A stretch of 64,000 bases of DNA. Origin: Salipiger sp. CCB-MM3 (lineage in GTDB: Bacteria > Pseudomonadota > Alphaproteobacteria > Rhodobacterales > Rhodobacteraceae). Where the stretch lies: contig NZ_CP014596.1 of the NCBI RefSeq assembly GCF_001687105.1, positions 737,501 to 801,500 on the forward strand, in the 5' to 3' direction. A model generated the notes under the pieces. That model saw only the letters and a program-made list of their open reading frames with translations. It had not been told where the DNA came from and searched no databases. The first letter of the stretch is position 1, and every line of letters starts with the position of its first letter. Position numbers and translations under genes: made by a program. This document shows, piece by piece, positions 52,130 to 61,255 of the stretch.

Positions 52130-54348
52130 CCTATTTTCAGAACCTTACCCCGAATGATCTGGTGACCTTCGAGGGTTGCCAAGTGTCGAACATCTCGGCG
52201 GTTTTCGACAAGCACTCGAAGGAGATCAAACACTACCGCATGTCCGTCGCGACCAGTGACGGCCAAATCGAGATCCGAAACTTCCGGCCCGATGAGATCG
52301 GTCACCTGATCGATACAGAAATCATGGAGGTCCAGCGCGGCTTCTATAGCGCCACGCGGATGCGCGATCGCGAACTCTATGGGTCGCGTGAACTCAACGG
52401 CGCAAATGCGCATCAGCGGGAACGCGTCGATTTGATCATGCAGCAATGTCGCCTGATGGCTCGGTACCATGCCATGGGGATGAAGCTGACGCGTGAAAGC
52501 GTCAAGGAGTTCCGTGCTTCGCTTGTCGATGACTACGAAACGTACCAGGCGCGCAAATTTCACGGCACACAGAAGCCCAATGCGGCGCAACGTCTCAAGA
52601 GGCTCCCTGCGGATAGCACCCTATTGGAAAACTTTAAAAAATATCGGCGTGCCAATGGAAATCCGAATGTCTTCCTGCCAACCACGTCAGACCCGATCGA
52701 TCTTGATCTCCAAGCCAGTGCGGACTTCTGCTTCGTCATGGACCGGCTCGGGAAGTATGCGACAAGCTATCCGGCTTCAAAGCGGAAGGTCATCGAGGAC
52801 ATGTTGGAAGATGTAGAGGCGGAAAATACCTACCGTGCCTCCATCGGCAAGCCCGAGATCAAGCTACTCTCGCACCGCCAATATGAGCGGTGGATCGACC
52901 TCTATCTCGACCCCTTCGAAGTCACGATGCAACGCGAGGGCCTGGCAGCAGCCATCAGGAAATACGGCTCCGTGGAACCGGGGCGCACTGCCTCCGCGAT
53001 CGGGCAGATTGTCCTGTTCGACGCGTGGCGTTCGCACATGAAAGTCCTCGACTGCACGCGCGAGGAGTACAACTCGATGACTGAGGAAGAGCGCAAGAAC
53101 GTCAAGTTCATCAGCCCTTGGATTACAACCGCTGAGGATTTGGCGACACGCGCAATCGTCGGTGTGTCGTTCAGCAAGACGCCTAACCAAGAGGCTTCGC
53201 TGGAATGCCTGCGCATGATTTATCGAGACAAGACCTACCTGTTTCGGGACATCGGGTTGAAGGACTCGCACTGGAACTTCGTCTGTATGATGCAGGAAGG
53301 CAGCAACGATAGCGGTTCGGAGTTTGGTGACGAACCTTTCGGCGGGGCGCAGTTTTCCAATGCTGTACGGCTTCTGGCGAGCTGTCAGATGAATGGTGCA
53401 GCAGGCGTGTCCAACCTCCGTGGTGCCATGGAACGCTTTTACTGGACCTGTGATATGAAATGGGCTCGGTATCTGCCCGGATATACCGCCCGAAACCCGC
53501 AGGCGAGAAACGACCGGAAATATCTTTCCGAGGTTTGCATCTGCTTCGACGAGTTCCAGACCCTGTTTCTTCTGTTCGTGGCAGAATATCACAAGTCTGC
53601 GCATCGCGGTCTCAGACAGCGGACGCCGGCGGCCATGTGGGAAGAGCTTTCGCAGGGCGCGGAGTATGATCCGTCGCAGATGCCCTCGCCAGCCCAGTTT
53701 CGCGAAGCCTGCGGCTATCACACGACGGCAAAGGTGACGAAAGATGGCATTCGGTACAGCGGGGCGGTCTATTCAAATGAGTACATTCGCAACCAGCGCA
53801 AAGCACGCCCTAATGATCGCATCGCGGCGCCGGGTGAGAGTGTCGAAATCATGGTCGACCCCTACGATCTGGGTGGCATCTCAGTCCTTGCGAAGGGGGA
53901 GTTGATCAGTGTTCGCTGCGTTGACGCTGCTATGCCGGGCAAGTCGCTCCGTGTCATGCAGGCGGAGCAAAAACTCGCACGCCTAAAGGCTGAAGCGGAA
54001 GCGCGCGAGCAAGAGGGGGGGCGCCGGGAGGCGCATCATCTGTGGAACTCAATGGCAAAGTCCATCATGCGCGCGTCGGACATCGGTATTTTTGGCTACA
54101 CCAAGGCCGAAGTTGACCGCGCGAAGAATGAGGCAGAGTTCGGCAAAGGGCAGCACGAGAAGCCGTTTCAGGGGCGCGATGAATACGTTGATCCCGTTGC
54201 GCAGGGAGGCTTCAAGACTGGTCAACCGGTCCACCCCGAGACAGATGACGAGGAAGACCCGGACACCTTAGCTGAGGAGCCCAAAACCAGCATAGATCGG
54301 TTTCGGTCGAGCGCCCGGAACCGAAGACGCAATAAGAAGCGCAATTGA
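52126..54348 (+). CDS. tnsB: TnsB/TniA-like DDE transposase subunit
   Basis: This 740-residue DDE transposase has Asp299 (IVLFDAWRSHMKVLD), Asp395 (GSNDSGSEF) and Glu436 (NLRGAMERFYW), with HKSAHRGLRQRTPAAMWEE near the end of the core. A Mu-type C-terminal beta-barrel follows (PGESVEIMVDPYDLGGISVLAKGE). The tail is basic (RNRRRNKKRN) and may contact the missing TnsC. The N-terminal 280 residues hold the end-binding HTH domains. It is coupled to tnsA and followed by a terminator. Confidence 0.85.
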   Translation: MTYFQNLTPNDLVTFEGCQVSNISAVFDKHSKEIKHYRMSVATSDGQIEIRNFRPDEIGHLIDTEIMEVQRGFYSATRMRDRELYGSRELNGANAHQRERVDLIMQQCRLMARYHAMGMKLTRESVKEFRASLVDDYETYQARKFHGTQKPNAAQRLKRLPADSTLLENFKKYRRANGNPNVFLPTTSDPIDLDLQASADFCFVMDRLGKYATSYPASKRKVIEDMLEDVEAENTYRASIGKPEIKLLSHRQYERWIDLYLDPFEVTMQREGLAAAIRKYGSVEPGRTASAIGQIVLFDAWRSHMKVLDCTREEYNSMTEEERKNVKFISPWITTAEDLATRAIVGVSFSKTPNQEASLECLRMIYRDKTYLFRDIGLKDSHWNFVCMMQEGSNDSGSEFGDEPFGGAQFSNAVRLLASCQMNGAAGVSNLRGAMERFYWTCDMKWARYLPGYTARNPQARNDRKYLSEVCICFDEFQTLFLLFVAEYHKSAHRGLRQRTPAAMWEELSQGAEYDPSQMPSPAQFREACGYHTTAKVTKDGIRYSGAVYSNEYIRNQRKARPNDRIAAPGESVEIMVDPYDLGGISVLAKGELISVRCVDAAMPGKSLRVMQAEQKLARLKAEAEAREQEGGRREAHHLWNSMAKSIMRASDIGIFGYTKAEVDRAKNEAEFGKGQHEKPFQGRDEYVDPVAQGGFKTGQPVHPETDDEEDPDTLAEEPKTSIDRFRSSARNRRRNKKRN

Positions 54349-54355
54349 ACATGAC

Positions 54356-54387
54356 CCCCGTGGCACTTGTGCTGCGGGGTATTTTCT
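54356..54387 (+). terminator. Rho-independent terminator after tnsB
   Basis: CCCCGTGGCAC (54356-54366) pairs with GTGCTGCGGGG (54369-54379), using two G-U pairs, and is followed by TATTTTCTT. It lies 8 bases after the tnsB stop. Confidence 0.75.
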
Positions 54388-54491
54388 TGGTGGTTCGGAC
54401 TTGCTCCTACATTGCGATAGCGACCAAGGCCAATGACCGGTGCGAAACTCGATCTCGCGCAACAAATCGTACTCCCGGGCGCCCGAACCGA

Positions 54492-55199
54492 TCAGAATAT
54501 TCCGTCGGTGCGGCAGTTGATGTGGATCTCCGGCACCGAGGCGGTATTCGACAGGCCGATCGCTTCCATGACCAGATGCGCGACCTCCTCCGGCTGTGTC
54601 ATCTGATCGGCGGCTCTGCTGCCCGCAGCGGCGGTTTCACCCATGTCGGTCGCCACGAGGCCGGGGCAAATCGCGGTGGCGCGAATGCCGTGATCCCAAC
54701 CTTCGTAGCGCAGCGCGTGGGCAAGGCCGACGGCGGCGAACTTGCTGACCGAATAGAGCCCGGATCCGGCCGAGGCCACCCGCTTGCCGGAGAGCGATCC
54801 GAGGATGATGACGCGGCCGCGGCCTGCGGCTTTCAGACCCTCCCAAGTTGCCATCGCCAGCCGCCGCGGGGCGCGCAGGTTGACCTCCAGAAGGGTGTCC
54901 ACTTCGGCCTCGGAAGCCTCGACAATGCTGCTCGAGGTGAAGAGGCCGGCGCTTGCGACGATGGCGTCGATCCGGCCGCGCTGGGCCATGACAGCCTCGG
55001 CCCAAGCCGTCTCGGCGTCGCGGTCCGTTGCGTCATAGGTAAAAGTGTCCAGCAAGGCCGGATCAAGCCCCTCTGGCGTGCGCGCGGGGTCGCGAAGCCC
55101 AAGGCTTACGTGCCAGCCGAGGGCCTGCGCCGCACGGGCGATTTCTGCGCCGATGCCACGGCTGCCGCCGGTCAGCATCATTACGGGGCGGTCGGTCAT
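54492..55199 (-). CDS. Short-chain dehydrogenase/reductase (SDR)
   Basis: This 235-residue classical SDR has the cofactor motif TGGSRGIGAEIARAA (10-24), NxxG-type VASAGLF, catalytic Ser in VIILGSLSGKR and YSVSK (GLYSVSKFAAVG). CPGLVATDMG follows the active site. It should oxidise or reduce a hydroxyl/keto group with NAD(P). It is in line with the downstream-reading catabolic cluster but separated from the aldolase-like gene by 237 bases, so it may have its own promoter. The gene closest to the island boundary, it appears intact. Confidence 0.9.
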   Translation of the reverse strand: MTDRPVMMLTGGSRGIGAEIARAAQALGWHVSLGLRDPARTPEGLDPALLDTFTYDATDRDAETAWAEAVMAQRGRIDAIVASAGLFTSSSIVEASEAEVDTLLEVNLRAPRRLAMATWEGLKAAGRGRVIILGSLSGKRVASAGSGLYSVSKFAAVGLAHALRYEGWDHGIRATAICPGLVATDMGETAAAGSRAADQMTQPEEVAHLVMEAIGLSNTASVPEIHINCRTDGIF

Positions 55200-55436
55200 G
55201 GTGGGTCCTTTCGGTCAGTAGATCATCAGCGGCGGCCATGGCATGGACGCAGAGAAAAGCTCCACAAGCCTAGCCAAGTCATTCATGAGCAACCATGAGA
55301 TCCTGTGGGAAAAATTGTGGGAGGTGTATTCCCTACGGGATGACGCGGACAGGTGCCAAAGTGGCAGCTCGGCTCGTGTTTGAGCCAGTCGGTGTCCCCC
55401 ATCTGGTATCCCGCGGCCTTTGAGCCCGAATTGCTA

Positions 55437-56084
55437 TCAACTTTGTGAGCCATAGTTGAGACGCACTGCCTGAGCGGCAACGTCCGCCATTTCTTCTGGC
55501 GAGAGCAGCACGGGTGCCAGGCCGGATGACAGCGCCAAAAGATACTGCTCAGCCAGCGTTTCCATCAGTAAGGCCCGGCCAAAGGCCTGCGGCAGGTCGC
55601 GGCCGAACGCGACCATGCCATGATTGGCCATCAGGCACCCGTGGAACCCGGGTGCGATTGCCGTGATCACCGCCTGTGCCATTTCGGGTGTGCCGAAGGT
55701 CGCATAACTAGCACAGGGCACCTCGAATCCGCCCAAGCCACCCACGAGGTAGTGGAAGGCGGGGATCGGGCGTCGCAGAGCGGACAGCGCGGTGCAATGT
55801 CGGGGATGGGCATGAACGATTGCCCCCACCTCGGGCCGGCTTTGATAGATTGCCGCATGCAGCGCCCATTCCGATGTTGGCGCGCAAGGGCTGTCGTGAG
55901 TGCCATCGAAGGCCATCTCGACCATCTGCCCGGAGGTCATCCGCTCGGGTGCGATCCCCGAGGGCGTGACCATCATGCCGGTGCCGTGGCGCTGACTGAT
56001 GTTCCCTGATGTGCCGCCGGTGAGCCCTCGTGCAACAGATGCGCGGCTGTACTCTAGCAGGGCGGTGCGGATCGTTTCAGTCAT
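55437..56084 (-). CDS. otnC: Class II aldolase/adducin family protein, probable 3-oxo-tetronate 4-phosphate decarboxylase
   Basis: This 215-residue class II aldolase has the phosphate-binding loop LTGGTSGNIS (21-30), the catalytic-acid position Glu72 (SEWALH), and metal-binding His91/His93 (VHAHPRH) and a later His in MANHGMV. The ATG at 56084 overlaps the OtnK-type kinase stop. Pairing of a class II aldolase with a DUF1537 kinase is the established OtnK-OtnC arrangement, in which the phosphorylated 3-oxo-tetronate is decarboxylated to dihydroxyacetone phosphate. The exact substrate here is inferred, not proven. Confidence 0.8.
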   Translation of the reverse strand: MTETIRTALLEYSRASVARGLTGGTSGNISQRHGTGMMVTPSGIAPERMTSGQMVEMAFDGTHDSPCAPTSEWALHAAIYQSRPEVGAIVHAHPRHCTALSALRRPIPAFHYLVGGLGGFEVPCASYATFGTPEMAQAVITAIAPGFHGCLMANHGMVAFGRDLPQAFGRALLMETLAEQYLLALSSGLAPVLLSPEEMADVAAQAVRLNYGSQS

Positions 56085-57361
56085 CGGGTGGTCTCCGGAA
56101 TACGAGCAGGCGCCATGATCTCGAGCGCCGAGAGAAAGACTTCGGAGTCTCCAAGCTTGCCGGACTTGAGGTAGAGAGAGATCGGGTCGGGACCTTCCGC
56201 GACGCAGAGCCCGCCGCGCAATGCGCCCAGCGGCAAGGCCCGCACTTTTGTCAGGCCCAAGGCGGTGACGATAGCTCCCGAGGTCTCGCCGCCGCCTACG
56301 AGGAACCGGCGGATACCGATTTCGTGACAACGCTGCGCGATCTCAGCGAGAATCCGTTCAGCGCGGCGCGCCGCGCCAAGACGGCCGTAAGCAGCCTGGC
56401 TGCGCGCGACCTGCGCTGCATCCGCCCATGTGGTGATCCCGAAGGGGCCCTGCGCGACGCGGGCAGCGGCCCATTCAGCGGCTCTTTCGATCAATGCCTG
56501 CTCTGTGATATTCTCTGTCAGATCGAGGCGCAGTACTGGATGGCGCGTCTCGAAGGCTGCAATTTGCGCGCCGGCCACGGGTCCGACCGAGCCGACGAAG
56601 AGCGCGGCCGGCCCACCAGCGTGGTCGGGTGGGGGCAGGGTGGCGCCGCTGTGTCGGGCGCGATCCAATGCAAAAGCCACGGTCAACGGATCGCTGGCCA
56701 CCACCGCCCGATCGCTTTCAGCAAGCGCAAGGCTCATCGCCAGATCGGCATCGTCGCAGAGATCGCAAAGCACATGTGCATGTCCCTCGGCCCGCCGGGT
56801 ATCAAGCGCGGCCTGGGCCAAGGGCTTGCCTTTGATCATTTCCAGGTGCGAGATCAGCCCGACCTCACGTCCCACCTGGGCGCCGAGAAACCGCACGAGA
56901 TTGGCGTCGGGCATGGGGGTGACGGGGTCGTGGCGCTTGTCGCTCTCATTGATCGGCCGCGCGCCGAGGAACATGTGCCCCTGATGCACCGTCACGCCGT
57001 AGTCGGGAAATCCGGCACTGAGCAGGATGAGATCCTGATCCATCTCGGCACGCAGGAGGTCGGCGGCGATGCCGATATTGCCTTCTTCAGTGGAATCGAA
57101 CGTGCCGCAGGCCTTGTAGACCAGGGCTTCGGCACCGGCGTCGCGCATCGCAGCAATCGCGACCGCGATGTCGCTGCGTGCCTGGTCCGGGGGGGCTAGC
57201 CGGGTCCGGGCGGCCAGCACCGCAAGCGGGCTATCGGGCGCATCGGCCAGCGCTTCGGCGGTGAAATAGACCGGGCAGGCGACGCCGGCGGTCTCGCAAT
57301 AGGCGGCGACCAGCATGGCGCCGGTGAAGTCGTCGGCAATGATGCCGCAGGCAAGGGTCAT
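56081..57361 (-). CDS. otnK: Four-carbon acid sugar kinase family protein (DUF1537, OtnK type)
   Basis: This 426-residue kinase has the DUF1537 N-terminal block GIIADDFTGAMLVAAYCETAGV and YKACGTFDSTEEGNIG in the sugar-binding domain. The C-terminal nucleotide-binding domain has FLVGGGETSGAIVTALGL. Family members phosphorylate 3-oxo-tetronates or related acids at O4. The Met at 57361 fits the family start; the frame opens at 57484 without support. It overlaps the aldolase gene and follows the ABC ATPase after 17 bases, so it is within the same operon. Confidence 0.88.
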   Translation of the reverse strand: MTLACGIIADDFTGAMLVAAYCETAGVACPVYFTAEALADAPDSPLAVLAARTRLAPPDQARSDIAVAIAAMRDAGAEALVYKACGTFDSTEEGNIGIAADLLRAEMDQDLILLSAGFPDYGVTVHQGHMFLGARPINESDKRHDPVTPMPDANLVRFLGAQVGREVGLISHLEMIKGKPLAQAALDTRRAEGHAHVLCDLCDDADLAMSLALAESDRAVVASDPLTVAFALDRARHSGATLPPPDHAGGPAALFVGSVGPVAGAQIAAFETRHPVLRLDLTENITEQALIERAAEWAAARVAQGPFGITTWADAAQVARSQAAYGRLGAARRAERILAEIAQRCHEIGIRRFLVGGGETSGAIVTALGLTKVRALPLGALRGGLCVAEGPDPISLYLKSGKLGDSEVFLSALEIMAPARIPETTR

Positions 57362-57378
57362 GGGAAAGTCCGGTCTGG

Positions 57379-58383
57379 TCAGGCGCGCAGCGCTGAAGGG
57401 GCGATGCTGTCCGCCCCGGGATGGTGGCAGGCCACGTCGCCGCCCGCGCCGGATGCAGCGAGGTCTGGGCGGGTGGTCCGGCACAGCTCGGTGGCGCGTG
57501 GGCAGCGAGGGTGGAAGGCGCAGCCTGACGGCGGGTTCATGGGCGACGGAAGATCGCCCTTTAGTACGATGCGCTGGCGGGCGCGCTCGGCGCGCGGATC
57601 GGGCCGCGGAATGGCCGATATCAGCGACTGCGTGTAGGGGTGCTGGGGCGAGGCGAAGAGCGTAGTGACCGGAGCAAGCTCGACGATCCGGCCGAGATAC
57701 ATCACCGCGACGCGACGCGAGATGTGCTTCACCACGCCAAGGTCATGCGCAATGAATAGATAGGCGCAGCCAATGTCTTTCTGCAGCTCGTCGAGCAGGT
57801 TTAGCACACCGGCCTGGATCGAGACATCAAGCGCCGACACGGGCTCGTCCAGAACGATCAGCTTTGGGTTCAGCGACAGCGCGCGGGCAATGCCGATCCG
57901 CTGACGCTGCCCCCCCGACAGCTCGTGGGGCAGACGTCCGACGGTGTCGGCGGGCAGGCGGACCATGTCGATGAGCCGATTCACCTGCGTCCGGATCTCG
58001 GATTTCGGCAGCTCGAGAAGCCGCATGCCCTCGGCCAGAATTTGACCGATGGTCATGCGCGGATGCAACGAGGCGAGCGGGTCCTGAAACACGATCTGCA
58101 TCTCGCGCCGCAATTGCCGCAGACGCGTCTCATCGGCAGCGGTCACGTCTGTCTGTCCCAGCTGGACTTTGCCGGAGCTGGGCTCGATCAGCCGCAGGAT
58201 GCAGCGACCGAGCGTCGACTTCCCGCAGCCGGATTCGCCCACCAGGCCGAAGGTCTCGCCTGGGGCGATGTCGAAGCTAACGCCCGAGACGGCCTTGACC
58301 GTTGAACCGGCGCGCCTCAACAGGCCGGTGCGCACCGGGAATTCCTTCACCAGATCGGTAACGGAGAGGGCGGGCTCGGTCAT
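57379..58383 (-). CDS. ABC transporter ATP-binding protein, oligopeptide type (OppF/DppF-like)
   Basis: This 334-residue ATPase has Walker [10 protein letters not shown], signature [15 protein letters not shown], Walker [13 protein letters not shown] and the C-terminal oligo_HPY domain ([26 protein letters not shown]) with its Cys cluster. It forms a heterodimer with the next ATPase to power the importer. It starts 4 bases inside the neighbouring gene (overlap at 58380-58383). Confidence 0.93.
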   Translation of the reverse strand: MTEPALSVTDLVKEFPVRTGLLRRAGSTVKAVSGVSFDIAPGETFGLVGESGCGKSTLGRCILRLIEPSSGKVQLGQTDVTAADETRLRQLRREMQIVFQDPLASLHPRMTIGQILAEGMRLLELPKSEIRTQVNRLIDMVRLPADTVGRLPHELSGGQRQRIGIARALSLNPKLIVLDEPVSALDVSIQAGVLNLLDELQKDIGCAYLFIAHDLGVVKHISRRVAVMYLGRIVELAPVTTLFASPQHPYTQSLISAIPRPDPRAERARQRIVLKGDLPSPMNPPSGCAFHPRCPRATELCRTTRPDLAASGAGGDVACHHPGADSIAPSALRA

Positions 58384-59366
58384 TCGGCGGCCTCCTTGGA
58401 CAGCGGGACGGGATGATGACAGGCCATGCGCGTGGGACCATGCCGCTCAAGAGCGGGGTCGCTGGCATGGCAGCGGGGGCCGGCGCGGCCGCAGCGCGGC
58501 GCGAAGGCGCAGCCAGGCGGGCGGGAGAAGATCGACGGCGGAGTTCCCTCGATCTGGCGCAGCGGCCCGGTGCTGTCGAGGCGTGGAACGGCATCGATCA
58601 GACCGGCGGTGTAAGGGTGGCGCGTGCCGTAGAATAGCGGGTCTGTTTCTGCCTGTTCCACCACGCGACCTGAGTACATGACCGCGACCTCGTCTGCCAT
58701 GCCCGCCACAACGCCAAGATCGTGGGTGATCAGCAGCATGCCGATACCCAACTCGCGCCGCAGGTCCGACAGCAGGTCCAGGATCTGTGCTTGCACGGTC
58801 ACGTCAAGCGCGGTGGTGGGCTCGTCGGCAATCAGCAGTTCCGGCTTGTTGGCTAGCGCCATGGCGATCATGGCACGCTGGCGCATCCCGCCGGAGAATT
58901 CGTGCGGGTACTGGTGGACCCGTTTCGAGGCCTGCGGGATAGCGACGAGCTCGAAGAGCCGCTCGACTTCTTTCAGGGCCGCGCGCCGAGAGATGGTTCG
59001 GTCATGCAGCCGGATCGCCTCGACGATCTGTGCGCCCAGCGGCAACACCGGGTTGAAAGCCGAAAGAGGGTCCTGGAAGATGCAGCCAATGGCCTTACCG
59101 CGGATGCGATTGAGGCGGCGGGGAGAGATGCCGACCAGTTGTTCGCCCTTGAACCGAGCGCTGCCGGAGACGCGGGCGGAGCCGGGGAGCAGCTGCAGGC
59201 AGGCCATGATCGTCACGGATTTGCCCGAGCCACTCTCGCCCACAAGGCCCAGCACCTTTCCGGGTTCGAGCCGCAAGTCGACGCCGCGCAGGGCCTCGGC
59301 TTCTTCGCCCCGAGCGTTGCGGAAGCGGACACGTAAGTCCGAAAGATCAAGGAGGGGAGCGGTCAT
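58380..59366 (-). CDS. ABC transporter ATP-binding protein, oligopeptide type (OppD/DppD-like)
   Basis: This 328-residue ATPase has Walker [10 protein letters not shown], signature [15 protein letters not shown], Walker [13 protein letters not shown] and the C-terminal oligo_HPY domain ([29 protein letters not shown]). The start at 59366 overlaps the permease stop; GGAGAAGCC precedes it. The frame opens at 59468 but that part lies in the permease gene. Confidence 0.93.
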   Translation of the reverse strand: MTAPLLDLSDLRVRFRNARGEEAEALRGVDLRLEPGKVLGLVGESGSGKSVTIMACLQLLPGSARVSGSARFKGEQLVGISPRRLNRIRGKAIGCIFQDPLSAFNPVLPLGAQIVEAIRLHDRTISRRAALKEVERLFELVAIPQASKRVHQYPHEFSGGMRQRAMIAMALANKPELLIADEPTTALDVTVQAQILDLLSDLRRELGIGMLLITHDLGVVAGMADEVAVMYSGRVVEQAETDPLFYGTRHPYTAGLIDAVPRLDSTGPLRQIEGTPPSIFSRPPGCAFAPRCGRAGPRCHASDPALERHGPTRMACHHPVPLSKEAAE

Positions 59367-60238
59367 TGGCTTCTCCGGTCCATCATGTCGCGCAGCCCAT
59401 CGCCCAAAAAGGCGGTGGCCAGCACCACGGTTAGAATCGCAGCACCGGGGCCGGCGGCGATCCACCAATTGTAGAATTTCGCCGCGCCCTCAGAGATCAT
59501 GCTACCCCATTCCGGGCTGGGCGGCGTTGCGCCGAGGCCGATGAAGGAGAGCGACGCCGCCAGAAGGACGACCTGGCCGAAATCCATGGTCGCGTTGATC
59601 AGCGTGGGTGTCCAGCATAGCGGTAGAACGTGGACTCGCAGGACCCGCAACGGCGGCGCGCCCCCGGCGATGGCGGCTTCGACGTGCTCGCGCTCCCGGA
59701 CCTCCATGACCTGGGCGCGCATCAGACGGGCATAGATCGGCCACCAGACGATGACCATCGCGATGGAGGCGTTGCCCAGTCCGGGGCCAAGCATTGCGGC
59801 CACGGCCATGGCCAGCAGGATCGGGGGGAAGGAGACAGTCACGTCGACCATCCGCATGATGATGCTGTCGGTCCAACCGCCGTAGAAGCCGGCCAGGGCA
59901 CCAAAGAACGAGCCGATCGCCACGGCGCAGGCCACCACGAGGATCGCAATGGGTACCGACCAGGCGGCGCCGTGCAGTGTGCGTGACAGAACATCGCGGC
60001 CAAGGGCGTCGGTGCCTAGCCAGTGCTCGGCCGAAGGGGGCTGCAGGCGACGTGCGACCATCATGAGCGGATCGGCCAACGGCCAGAACTGCACAGTGAC
60101 GGCGGCGACGAGCCAGAACAACAGGATCAGCGCGCCGATCTTGGCAGTCAGTGGTAGGCCGCGCATCCTCAGGACTGAGAGCCGGGATCGCAAAGGGCGG
60201 CGCGTGGAGACGGGGCGAGGGAGGGAGGCGTCGCTCAT
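59363..60238 (-). CDS. ABC transporter permease, dipeptide type (DppC-like)
   Basis: This 291-residue permease has an N-terminal cytoplasmic arm (RPVSTRRPLRSRLSVLRMRG), first helix about 33-53, and HWLGTDALGRDVLSRTLHGA typical of DppC. The EAA loop reads EAAIAGGAPPLRVLRVHVLPL. Six helices are visible. Start and stop overlap both neighbours by 4 bases. Confidence 0.92.
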   Translation of the reverse strand: MSDASLPRPVSTRRPLRSRLSVLRMRGLPLTAKIGALILLFWLVAAVTVQFWPLADPLMMVARRLQPPSAEHWLGTDALGRDVLSRTLHGAAWSVPIAILVVACAVAIGSFFGALAGFYGGWTDSIIMRMVDVTVSFPPILLAMAVAAMLGPGLGNASIAMVIVWWPIYARLMRAQVMEVREREHVEAAIAGGAPPLRVLRVHVLPLCWTPTLINATMDFGQVVLLAASLSFIGLGATPPSPEWGSMISEGAAKFYNWWIAAGPGAAILTVVLATAFLGDGLRDMMDRRSQ

Positions 60239-61251
60239 CAGGAAACCTTCATTCGGGGGTTCGCCCAGGCGTAGGCGATGTCGGTCGCCAAGTTGGCCAG
60301 CAGGAAGGCGATGGAGCCGACAATCGTGACACCGCCAATGGCGGGATAATCGAGGCTACCGGCCGCTCGGACGGCGTAGCTGCCGATGCCTGGCCAGGCG
60401 AAGATCGTCTCGGTCAGCACGGCGCCGGTGATCAGGTAGGCGAAGGTGAAACCGAGGATGGTGAGCAGCGGGATCATGGCATTGCGCAGGGCGTGGTTGA
60501 TCAGGACCACTCGCTCGGGCGCGCCCTTGGCGCGCGCGGTGCGGGCGTAATCTTGGCCCAAGCCCTCGATAAGCGAGGAGCGTACCAGGCGCGCAACGAT
60601 GCCGGTCACCGACCACCCCAGCACGAAGGCGGGGAGCGCGAGGTGCGCGAGGCTCTGTCCGAAGAGGGCCCAGTCGCCGGCCAGCAGACTGTCGAGAGTA
60701 TAGAAGCCGCTCACATGCGGTGGCGGATCAACCCGGGCGGGCAGGCGGCCGGTGCCCGGCACCAGCTGGAACTGCACCGAGAGCACGAAGAGCAGAATGA
60801 GGCCGGACCAGAAAATCGGCAGAGATGACCCGATCAGAGCAAAAATACGGGAAGCCCCGTCGGTCACGCTGCCGCGAAAGCGGGCAGAGAGAAGCCCGAG
60901 GCCGATGCCGAGCGCGGTGCCCAGAATCATTGCAGCGATCACCAACTCCAGCGTCGCGGGCAGACGCTCTGCGATGTCTACCGCCACGGGGCGGCGGGTG
61001 GAGAAGGAGGTCCCCATATCGCCGTGCAGCAGGTTGCCAAGGTAGGTGACGTATCGCACGGGAAGCGGCTGATCGAGGCCCCATTCGGCCTTTACCGCTG
61101 CGACCACCTCGGCGTCGTTCATCATCTTCTCGGGAACAAGGGCGGCCAGCGGGTCGCCCTTGGTCATTTGCGAGAGGAAGAATGACACGCTCGCCACACC
61201 CAGCAGGAGGAACGGGATCGCGATGAGCCGTCTGAGGACATAGGCGAGCAT
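60238..61251 (-). CDS. ABC transporter permease, dipeptide type (DppB-like)
   Basis: This 337-residue permease has the DppB N-terminus (MLAYVLRRLIAIPFLLLGVASVSFFL), GDMGTSFSTRRPVAVDIAERLPATLEL, and the EAA loop YARTARAKGAPERVVLINHALRNAMIP. FPGIGSYAVRAA-like AWPGIGSYAVRAAGSLDYPAI is near the C-terminus. It pairs with the DppC-like permease and starts 4 bases after the binding-protein stop. Confidence 0.93.
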   Translation of the reverse strand: MLAYVLRRLIAIPFLLLGVASVSFFLSQMTKGDPLAALVPEKMMNDAEVVAAVKAEWGLDQPLPVRYVTYLGNLLHGDMGTSFSTRRPVAVDIAERLPATLELVIAAMILGTALGIGLGLLSARFRGSVTDGASRIFALIGSSLPIFWSGLILLFVLSVQFQLVPGTGRLPARVDPPPHVSGFYTLDSLLAGDWALFGQSLAHLALPAFVLGWSVTGIVARLVRSSLIEGLGQDYARTARAKGAPERVVLINHALRNAMIPLLTILGFTFAYLITGAVLTETIFAWPGIGSYAVRAAGSLDYPAIGGVTIVGSIAFLLANLATDIAYAWANPRMKVS

Positions 61252-61255
61252 GATC

